Assembly: GCA_000151295.1 (NCBI GenBank)
Contig: GG745397.1
Coordinates: 35,007 to 49,040, forward strand
DNA from: Allomyces macrogynus ATCC 38327
Lineage: Eukaryota > Blastocladiomycota > Blastocladiomycetes > Blastocladiales > Blastocladiaceae
DNA length: 14,034 nt
Direction of reading: 5' to 3'
Shown here: in pieces, positions 8,335-14,034 of the stretch
Numbering within the stretch: position 1 is the first letter of the stretch
Layout of the letters: each line of letters begins with the position of its first letter
The notes under the pieces: generated by a model
Database searches by the model: none
Told to the model about the DNA's origin: nothing
What the model saw: only the letters and a program-made list of their open reading frames with translations
Position numbers and translations under genes: made by a program

Positions 8335-8666
8335 TTTTGCAAGAATGAGTGGGAGAAGGAATGCCTTTGGTGTGTGCACTCTGCACTTTGGCAGTGGTGG
8401 CAACCATAACCTAGGTTGTGATGTGAAGCAGAGCTACCCGTATGGCTCCTTTGCAAACCCGTTGTTGTTGTTGATTCCCGTTTGTCATTCCATGTATATA
8501 AATGCCCAAACGTACCTTTGGGTACAACAGGCTCGTTCCACACTCAACACCATATCAGGTTGCCACCATCATTTACACAAGAATCCAACTTGAACAGCTC
8601 CAACTAGGAAACAATGAGGGAAGACAAAAAAACAAGAAACACGGATGTGAGCCAAACACTTTGACA
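8335..8666 (-). repeat. copia 3' LTR of copy B, interrupted by a gypsy LTR
   Basis: The two parts 8335-8418 and 8563-8666 together make about 188 bp and match the uninterrupted copia LTR at 13525-13711. In coding sense it starts TGTCAAAG after a purine tract and ends CTTGCAAAA. The gypsy LTR with one GGTTG duplicate (8419-8562) separates the parts. Confidence 0.88.
8414..8562 (+). mobile_element. gypsy solo LTR with 5-bp target duplication GGTTG
   Basis: The LTR spans 8419-8557 (139 bp, TGATGTGAAGC to ACCATATCA) and is flanked by GGTTG at 8414-8418 and 8558-8562. The same copia LTR at 13604-13608 has GGTTG once and no insert, giving the empty site. No internal region is present, so it is a solo LTR, normally left by recombination between the two LTRs of a full element. 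TATATAAA is intact at 8495-8502. Confidence 0.95.
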
Positions 8667-8674
8667 CTCCCCCA
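8667..8674 (-). other. copia polypurine tract, copy B
   Basis: In coding sense TGGGGGAG lies directly before the 3' LTR start TGTCAAAG. Copy D has GTGGGGGAG at the same place. This is the expected plus-strand priming site. Confidence 0.7.
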
Positions 8675-8682
8675 TGGTGAGC

Positions 8683-9390
8683 ATTCCCGATGCATGTGAG
8701 GCAATCACTTCTGCAACTCCAATCATGTCGCAAAGCTTGTGGAATGCAGGAGCAGCAAGTGGCTTGGTCAAAATGTCAGCAGTCTGGTTCTCCGTGTCCA
8801 GGTGCTGCAGGTCAATTGTCTTCTTGGCAACTTGGTCCTGTAACCAGTGTGTGTGGATCTCAATGTGTTTTGACAAGAGCAGTGCGTCCTTGGCAATGCA
8901 CTCCACCAAATCGTTATCTTCCATGAGTGGCATTGGTCCATCCTGTTTGTACCCGAGCTCCTCCAGTAGTGCATGCATTGTGAGGATCATGTTGCCCACT
9001 AAGCTTGCCAATATGTACTCAGTAGCCATGGTCGACTTTGCCACAAGTGTCTGCTTCTTTGAGCGCCAGGCAACAAGGCTACCACCAACCCATACCACAA
9101 AACCCGACGTTGACTTGTGGTCACCACAATCCTCAGCCCAATTGGCATCCGCAAACGTGTCAAGTTTCATGTCCTTGCCCAAAAACTTGATGCCAAGGTT
9201 CGATGTGCCCAACAGGTACCCAACAAGCTGTTTTGCAGCCTTGAGATGTAGCATACCAGGTGTGTGCATGAAACAGCTAGGAAATACAGTTGCAGTGGCA
9301 ACATCCAGGCATGTTTTGGTCGTGGCAAACAGCAGTGAGCTGACAATGGCGAGGTACTTGGTCTTTACGACTGGATCAACAACCTTGGGC
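8683..9390 (-). pseudogene. copia RNase H (copy B), stop codon lost
   Basis: The frame reads DPVVKTKYLAIVSSLLFATT, FADANWAED, STMATEYILASL, EDNDLVE and ILTKPLAAPAFHKL, the copia RNase H and C-terminus. Against copy A the second aspartate of FADADW is asparagine, and the change GCC-GAT to GCC-AAT is a CpG transition. The stop found in copy D (13733-13735) is TCG here (8688-8690), so translation would run through the polypurine tract into the LTR. No RT precedes it because of the internal deletion, and it lacks its own start. It is non-functional by structure although the frame is open. Confidence 0.85.
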
Positions 9391-9803
9391 AACCACCACA
9401 CCTGCTGACTCAACAGACTTGCTGAGATCCGAGTCTGGGTGCACACGCAGTAACAGTGTCGGCAAATCGAGATTGACAATTCCGGACAGGGGTGAGCCTG
9501 AGTCAACGCCAGGGCCAGCTAGGGAACGAACAAGAGGGGCTGAAGCATCAGTGCAATCACTATCCAACCACAACGTGCACACTTTCTCAACTACATCAGC
9601 AGCACGTTCAACGCCCCTTTGAGGTTCAGGATCCACCTCCCCCACATTGAGCATACTGCAGATGCGGGCAATGGAGTTGGGATCAAAATGGCGAGCAACC
9701 TCAGGCTGTAGGCCGCGTAAATGGTGCGATTGCCGCACAATGGGCGCTTGAGCATCAGGTCCAAGAGCACCAACACCCCCAACACCCACTTCTGGCACAT
9801 CGG
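9391..9803 (-). pseudogene. copia integrase-RT linker (copy B)
   Basis: The minus strand encodes a linker that matches copy A (VGEVDPEPQRGVERAADV, ASAPLVRSLAGPGVDSG, DLPTLLLR). It extends it upstream with PDAQAPIVRQSHHLRG and an initial DVPEVGVGGVG that overlaps the end of copy C. It has no catalytic motif. Deletion of RT puts it out of frame with the RNase H. It is cut by gypsy copy 2 at 9804. Confidence 0.8.
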
Positions 9804-9935
9804 TGATGTGAAGCAGAGCTACCCATATGGCTCCTTTGCATTCCCGTTGTTGTTTTTGTTGATTCCCGTTTGTCATTCCATGTATATTCACGCCCAAACG
9901 TACAACAGGCTTGTTCCACACTTGACACCATATCA
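9804..9935 (+). repeat. gypsy LTR of copy 2 (132 bp)
   Basis: It starts TGATGTGAAGCAGAGC and ends GACACCATATCA. Ten bases between the two GTAC copies of the LTR hairpin are missing, leaving one GTAC at 9900-9903, and the TATA box is altered to TATATTCA. CG losses include CCCATATGG for CCCGTATGG and CACTTGACACC for CACTCGACACC. Confidence 0.9.
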
Positions 9936-10684
9936 TTTTGTTATCATCTGTCCATGACAACTCCTTGCGCATGGCCGCTCAGTCCGCACCTCAAGCCTTC
10001 ATGGCTCCACCACCTTCACTCCACCCTTGTGCTTTCCTCTGCATCCATGACAAATCTCTTGCCTTCACGGCACTTTCTCTCTCAACACTTGATTTGCACA
10101 CATACCCCAACACAACAATGCTGCCCAAGGCTTCTTCTTCCTTGCAACAATTTCTCATTCTCGTGTTACGTTACGCAGGCACAACCGCCTCTGGATATGA
10201 TGCATTCATCGACAAACATTCTCGCACAACTGCCCCTACCTCAATTTCATCGGTCCAACTCCATGCCACCAACAATACCCATGTCGCATTTGTCAATAAT
10301 GCTGTCAAGGAAAAGAACTATTGGCAAGTCTTGCATGATGGAATGCTCACCAAGCCGCACGAATCCATTGCAAATGTGGCAGCACACTCTATCTGGATGA
10401 GCATGGGTGCCACTGCCACTCGTGTTGCTGCTGAAGCCGCTGCAGCTGCTGTCGTCAGTCAAGATCACTCAATCTTGGTCTCATGGGCCATGGACAAGCT
10501 GATGTTTGATGGCTCTCACAACATTGGTACTCAGGACACTTTCCAGCTCAAGCTCAAACTCTACCTGGATGGTTGTGGCTGGTCCAAAGAAGACAAGATC
10601 CGATTTGTTATTGGGCGACTTTCTGGATTTTGGCGGCGCACAACACAACCTATTCCAACAATGCACTGGACTGAGGTCATCAAC
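9804..10684 (+). mobile_element. Ty3/gypsy copy 2, 5' fragment, old
   Basis: LTR (9804-9935), leader and about 570 bp of gag end abruptly at GTCATCAAC (10684), where copies 1 and 3 continue. Copia integrase follows without spacer. The primer site is decayed (TTGTTATCATC after the LTR instead of TTGGTAGCGTC). Several CG sites of copies 1 and 3 are TG or CA here. Confidence 0.88.
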
Positions 10685-10696
10685 TGGTGTCGATGA
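10118..10696 (+). pseudogene. gypsy gag (copy 2), truncated
   Basis: From ATG 10118 (MLPKASSS) the frame stays open through the alanine-rich segment and the capsid part (MFDGSHNIG, YLDGCGWSKEDKIRFVIG, FWRRTTQPIPTMHWTEVIN) and ends WCR-stop at 10694-10696 inside copia sequence. Four codons (EAIA in copies 1 and 3) are missing in frame before FWRR. It shows the ancestral frame across the point where copy 1 has an extra A. No zinc motif, protease or pol is left, so it cannot be functional. Confidence 0.83.
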
Positions 10697-11760
10697 AGAC
10701 AGTTGGCATGAGGGGAGTCAACTACTTTGTGACAGTCATGGATGAGTACTCATGCTGGTGCTTCATGCTGCTTCTCTGGCGCAAGGACGACTTTGAACCG
10801 CAGTTTCTTGATTTGCTGAAGCACGCCGAGTTGTTCTTTGGCGTGACTGCAGGCCGGCTGCACAGCAACCATGGTTGCGAGTTCATTGGCAACAGTTTAT
10901 GCTCGATTCTGCTCTCACGTTGCATGCACTTGTTGACAATGTCTCCGAACTCGCCAGAGTCAAATGGGCTTGCCGAATGGACACAAGGTGTGCTCAAGTC
11001 GATGGTGCGGGTGGCCATGACAGCCACCAAGGCACTGGATTCCCTCTGGCCAGAGTGCATGCACGTGGTGTGCTATGTGCACAACTGTGTGCCATGTGAG
11101 TCGCTTGGTGGTTGCTCACCATACCAGGTTGTTTTCGGCGCGTCGCCCAACATGTCAAAGAGCAGGGTGTGGGGCTCGCTTGGTGGTGCTGTTATTCTGA
11201 CAACGCAGGGTCGTCCAGGCATGTCCAAATTCGCTGCAGGTGTGGCAGTGCGCATGGTTGGCTATGGAGACAAGTTGCCGTGGGTCACACGCGATAGCTA
11301 CTGCGTGTAGGATGGACAGAAGGTGTTTGTCACACGTGATGTCAAGTTTGCCAAGGGGCTCTGTTTTGCAGAGTCGTGTGTTGTTGCTGGTGCTCCTTGC
11401 ACGTTGCTGTCGGCCAAGGTCAAGGTTGGGTTGCCTGTGCAAGTTGATTTGGGGTTGCGGAACGTGCTGTCGACTGTGGTCAATGGCGTTGGTAACAATG
11501 AAGTTGTTGAGGAGGAGATTGGGCGTGGTGCGCATCGTGATCAAGTTCAAGTGCCTATGGCAGTTCCGGATCAACTTCCCGCAGACAACCCGATCGCCGA
11601 GCTCCCACTGGCGGGGACAGCGTTGGAGCGAGATAATTTGCAAGTCGGTGAGAGGCCCAGTTTGCCACAGGTGGACCAGGGACTGATGGGGGTCCTCGCA
11701 GACGTGGGGGAGCCTGGTCGTCACGCCGATGCGCCAGAAGTGGGCGATGGGGGTGTTGGT
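10685..11760 (+). pseudogene. copia integrase core and linker (copy C), plus strand
   Basis: The frame reads MKTVGMRGVNYFVTVMDEYS, then LLKHAELFFGVTAGRLHSNHG, SPESNGLAEWTQGVLKSM, PECMHVVCYVHNC and YQVVFGASPN, the copia integrase core and its tail, ending in a linker (RHADAPEVGDGGVG). The first catalytic Asp should sit just before the left junction and is lost. The second, usually within SDxG, reads SNHG; the conserved Glu of AEW remains. A TAG at 11308-11310 splits the frame, with VFVTRDVKF, typical of the post-core region, continuing after it. Orientation is opposite to copies A, B and D. It overlaps the linker of copy B by about 35 bp and is cut by gypsy copy 3 at 11761. Confidence 0.85.
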
Positions 11761-11901
11761 TGATGTGAAGCAGAGCTACCCGTATGGCTCCTTTGCATAC
11801 CCGTTGTTTTGTTGTTGATTCCCGTTTGTCATTCCATGTATATAAACGCCCAAACGTACCTCTTGGTACGACAGGCTCGTTCCACACTCGACACCATATC
11901 A
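11761..11901 (+). repeat. gypsy 5' LTR of copy 3 (141 bp)
   Basis: It runs from TGATGTGAAGC to CACCATATCA with an intact TATATAAA at 11839-11846. In the hairpin, CTCTGGG is CTCTTGG. It is followed by TTT and the primer site. Confidence 0.93.
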
Positions 11902-11904
11902 TTT

Positions 11905-11914
11905 TGGTAGCGTC
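11905..11914 (+). other. probable primer binding site of gypsy copy 3
   Basis: TGGTAGCGTC follows the LTR by three T residues, exactly as in copy 1, which supports it as the conserved tRNA-primed start of minus-strand DNA. Confidence 0.65.
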
Positions 11915-12082
11915 TGTCCGTGACGACTCCTCGTGCACGGCCGCTCAGTCCGCACGTCAAGGCCTTCACGGCTCCATCTCCTTCACTACACTCTCGCGCT
12001 TTCTTCTGCATCCACGACGAATCTCTCGCCTTCATGGCACAATCTCTCTCGATACTCAATTTGCACACATACCAACACAAAA

Positions 12083-13524
12083 ATGCCACCCAAGGCATCT
12101 TCTTCCTCCCAACAATTTCTCGTTCTCGTGCCATGTTACACAGGCATGACTGTCTCTGGATACGACGCGTTCATCGACGAACGCTCTGTCGCAACTGCCA
12201 CCACCTCAATTTCGTCAGTCCAACATGATGCCACCAACAATACCAATGTCGCATTTGTCAATAATGCGGTCAAGGAAAAGAGCTATTGGCAAGTCTCGCA
12301 TGATGGAACGCTCACCAAGCTGCACAAATCTGTTGCAAATGTGGCAGCGCAGTCTATCTGGATGAGCATGGGTGCCACTGCCACTCGTGTTGCTGCTGAA
12401 GCCGCTGCAGCTGCTGTCGCCAGTCAAGATCACTCAATCTCGGTTCAATGGGCCACGGACAAGCCAACGTTTGATGGTTCTCGTGACATTGGTGCTCTGG
12501 ACACATTCCAGCTCAAGCTCGAACTCGACCTCGACGGTTGTGGCTGGACCGAACAAGACAAGATCCGATTTGTTATTGGCCAACTTTCTGGCGAGGCAAT
12601 TGCGTTTTGACAGCACACGGTGCAACCTATTCCAACAACGCACTGGACCGAGGTCATCAACACGCTCCGCACTTACTTTGTGCCCTTGACGATTGGCACC
12701 GACTCGTACAAGGCGCTCGAACGGTTGCAGCAGGGCAATACGTCCCCATTCGAATTCTTGACCAATTTGATGAACACGCCAGCCGTGTCAGCAACATGTC
12801 CGACGCCGAGTACTTCCGCCTTTTGCGTGGACGCGTTAACTCTTGAGCCTGCGAAGAACTGGCCCGCGCTCTCGGCCAGGTCAAGAAGGCGGGCGACAAG
12901 CGTGAACACTTGATGCGCCAGGAGATCGTCCAGGCATTGCTCGAAGCGCACTCGATTGGCCACACCACGGGGCTGGACGACCCCATGGACATTGACCTGG
13001 CGGTTCTGAAGCCGCAGCCGACGTACCGCAACAACGTTGGCAACCAATGCACTCGATTCAGTTCACCGTGCCAGCAGTCTGACCGCACACCAAGCAGCAA
13101 CTTTGACCGCAACGACATTGTTGACTCGTATGGATGCCTGTACCATATGACCACGTCGCACAGCAACTTGCAGTGTCTCTCGCAAGGCGGTAACCCTCGC
13201 CGTGGTCGCTACGACGGTTGCCCGGCAGACCTACTCACCCACATCAAGTCGCGTGGGATGAAGGTCGAGGTCGCAACTGCTGGCATTGAAGATGGCGTGT
13301 ACAAGGTTGTCGATAATGTTCTGATGCAGATCGAAACTGACGATTCTGAATGCTCTGATGACGCAACACCTCAGCGCATTTCACTTGGCTCAGCACGAAC
13401 GCGCTCGGTATTTTCGCACACGGCCTTGCTTGGCCCACAGCAAGCTCAACTTCGCGCCAAGATTGATTGTGGTGCTGGTGCCAACTTTCTCAACTCGTCG
13501 ATCCTGAAACGCACCGGCGAATCC
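12083..13524 (+). pseudogene. gypsy gag and start of protease (copy 3), three lesions
   Basis: ATG 12083 opens MPPKASSSSQQF. The capsid region matches copy 1 up to AIAF, where TGG is TGA (12608-12610). The frame continues (PIPTTHWTEVIN, GTDSYKALERL) to about 12760, where one base is missing relative to copy 1 (TTGACCAA against TTGAAACAA). It then meets TGA at 12844-12846 where copy 1 has CGA, a CpG transition. From 12847 it is open through the zinc motif C-x2-H-x4-H-x4-C and VVDNVLMQIETDD into the protease KIDCGAGANFL without a gag stop. It therefore shows gag and pol in one frame. It ends at 13524 in copia LTR; the frame closes at 13597-13599. Confidence 0.88.
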
Positions 13525-13711
13525 TTTCGCAAGGTTGAGCGGGAGGGGGAATGCATTTGGTGTGTGCACTCTGCACTTCAGCGGTGGTGGCAACCATAAC
13601 CTAGGTTGCCACCATCATTTACACAAGAATCCAACTCGAACAGCTCCAACAAGGAAACAATGAGGGAAGACAAATAACAAGAAACGCAAATGCGAGACGA
13701 ACACTTCGACA
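13525..13711 (-). repeat. copia 3' LTR of copy D, uninterrupted (187 bp)
   Basis: In coding sense it starts TGTCGAAGTGTTCG after GTGGGGGAG and ends CTTGCGAAA at 13525. Three separate junctions (8335, 13525, 13978) share this end, so it is the LTR edge although it is not the usual CA. It provides the empty site for the gypsy solo LTR. Confidence 0.85.
13585..13614. repeat. inverted repeat in the copia LTR (11-bp stem)
   Basis: TGGTGGCAACC (13585-13595) pairs perfectly with GGTTGCCACCA (13604-13614) across an 8-base loop; AACCTAGGTT at its centre is itself a palindrome. In copy B the gypsy solo LTR entered the right arm of this structure. Confidence 0.85.
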
Positions 13712-13720
13712 CTCCCCCAC
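13712..13720 (-). other. copia polypurine tract, copy D
   Basis: Coding-sense GTGGGGGAG directly precedes the LTR start TGTCGAAG, the expected priming site for plus-strand DNA synthesis, and is conserved in copy B. Confidence 0.75.
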
Positions 13721-13732
13721 GGCGAGCATTCC

Positions 13733-13977
13733 CTACGCGCGCGGAGCAATCACTTCCGCAACTCCAATCATGTCACGAAGCTTGCGGAACGCAGGAGCAG
13801 CAAGCGGCTTGGTCAAAATGTCGGCAATCTGGTTCTCCGTGTCCACGCGCCGCAGGTCAATCGTCTTCTTGGCAACTTGGTCCTGCAACCAGTGGGCGTG
13901 GATCTCAACGTGTTTCGACGAGAGCAGCGCGTCCTTGGCAACACGCTCCGCCGACTCGTTATCTTCCATGAGCGGCG
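13733..13977 (-). pseudogene. copia RNase H C-terminal end (copy D)
   Basis: The minus strand reads LMEDNESAERVAKDALLSSK, HVEIHAHWLQDQVAKKTIDL and ENQIADILTKPLAAPAFRKL and ends VAEVIAPRA with TAG at 13733-13735. This gives the native end of the copia polyprotein and shows what copies A (indel) and B (lost stop) should read. The N-terminal side is cut at 13978 within the EDNES motif region by copia LTR E, so only about 80 codons remain. Confidence 0.87.
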
Positions 13978-14034
13978 TTTCGCAAGGTTGAGCGGGAGAG
14001 GAATGCATTTGGTGTGTGCACTCTGCACTTCAGG
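13978..14034 (-). repeat. start of a further copia LTR (E), cut by window end
   Basis: From 13978 the sequence repeats the left edge of LTR D (TTTCGCAAGGTTGAGCGGGA, then the TGTGTGCACTCTGCACTTCA segment) with a two-base deletion. It interrupts the RNase H of copy D. Whether it is a solo LTR, a full element or part of a tandem duplication lies outside the window. Confidence 0.85.

Larger units (their letters stand above)
8335..9803 (-). mobile_element. Ty1/copia copy B, old, RT-deleted
   Basis: In minus-strand order this contains linker (9803 to about 9394), RNase H (about 9390-8683), polypurine tract (8667-8674) and 3' LTR (8666-8335, split by a gypsy solo LTR). About 0.9 kb covering RT is absent compared with copy A; the join is at about 9391-9394. 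Many CG sites of copy A read TG or CA here. Gypsy copy 2 abuts it at 9804, and its upstream integrase half is not found beyond. Confidence 0.88.
11761..13524 (+). mobile_element. Ty3/gypsy copy 3, 3'-truncated in the protease
   Basis: LTR, primer site, leader, gag and the first part of protease match copy 1 closely. The match stops at GGCGAATCC (13524), where copia LTR D begins. The 1.2-kb overlap with copy 1 around the gag-pol join is near-identical and CpG-rich, so the copy is young. The left flank is copia copy C (TTGGT); the right end of the element is not in the window. Confidence 0.9.
13525..13977 (-). mobile_element. Ty1/copia copy D, 3' end only, young
   Basis: In minus-strand order this has RNase H C-terminus (13977-13733), polypurine tract (13720-13712) and 3' LTR (13711-13525). 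It interrupts the protease of gypsy copy 3 and is itself interrupted at 13978 by LTR E. It is nearly identical to copy A where they overlap and keeps its CpG sites. Confidence 0.88.

Noticed and set aside
9804..11901. Composite mobile unit bounded by two gypsy LTRs carrying a copia integrase
   Set aside because: The LTR at 11761 is followed by its own primer site and gag, so it is the 5' LTR of copy 3. The two LTRs differ greatly in decay, and the outer flanks (ATCGG and TTTTG) are not a target duplication.
1..14034. tRNA, rRNA, CRISPR, bacterial operon or host defence system
   Set aside because: No cloverleaf, spaced short repeats, ribosome binding sites or gene pairs were seen. All recognised coding sequence is retrotransposon.

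Overview
The window is a retrotransposon graveyard from a eukaryote. It holds pieces of two LTR-retrotransposon families, one Ty3/gypsy-like and one Ty1/copia-like, inserted into and rearranged around each other. I see no host gene, tRNA, rRNA, CRISPR array or bacterial feature. The host cannot be named from this sequence. A CpG-rich young copy beside CpG-depleted old copies suggests a genome with CpG methylation or a RIP-like process, such as a fungus, chytrid or other protist, but that is inference.

Layout, left to right. 1-1805: copia copy A on the minus strand (reverse transcriptase and RNase H, broken by small indels). 1806-7085: gypsy copy 1 on the plus strand, with 5' LTR, primer binding site, a gag broken by three small lesions, and an intact 1221-codon pol (protease, RT, RNase H, integrase). 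It ends in a foldback made of two opposed LTR pieces. 7086-8334: unassigned, very CpG-poor DNA with one unrecognised reading frame. 8335-9803: old copia copy B (minus), whose LTR is split by a gypsy solo LTR with a perfect 5-bp target duplication; its RT domain is deleted. 9804-10684: old gypsy copy 2 (LTR plus part of gag). 10685-11760: copia copy C on the plus strand (degenerate integrase and linker). 11761-13524: gypsy copy 3 (LTR, primer binding site, broken gag, start of protease). 13525-13977: copia copy D (minus; 3' LTR, polypurine tract, end of RNase H). 13978-14034: the start of a further copia LTR, E.

The gypsy LTR is about 141 bp, runs TGAT...ATCA, and carries a TATATAAA box and a GTACC/GGTAC inverted repeat. 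The copia LTR is about 187 bp, starts TG in the coding sense, ends at an unusual GCGAAA, and contains an 11-bp-stem inverted repeat. Comparing copies within the window shows ancestral reading frames, an empty target site, and CpG-biased decay of the older copies.

Only the gypsy pol of copy 1 keeps a full set of catalytic residues. No complete, obviously autonomous element is present. The most useful observations are the LTR foldback, the solo LTR inserted inside a copia hairpin with its empty site visible elsewhere, three gypsy 5' LTRs all abutting the same 150-bp part of the copia linker, the CpG decay, and the unassigned block at 7086-8334.
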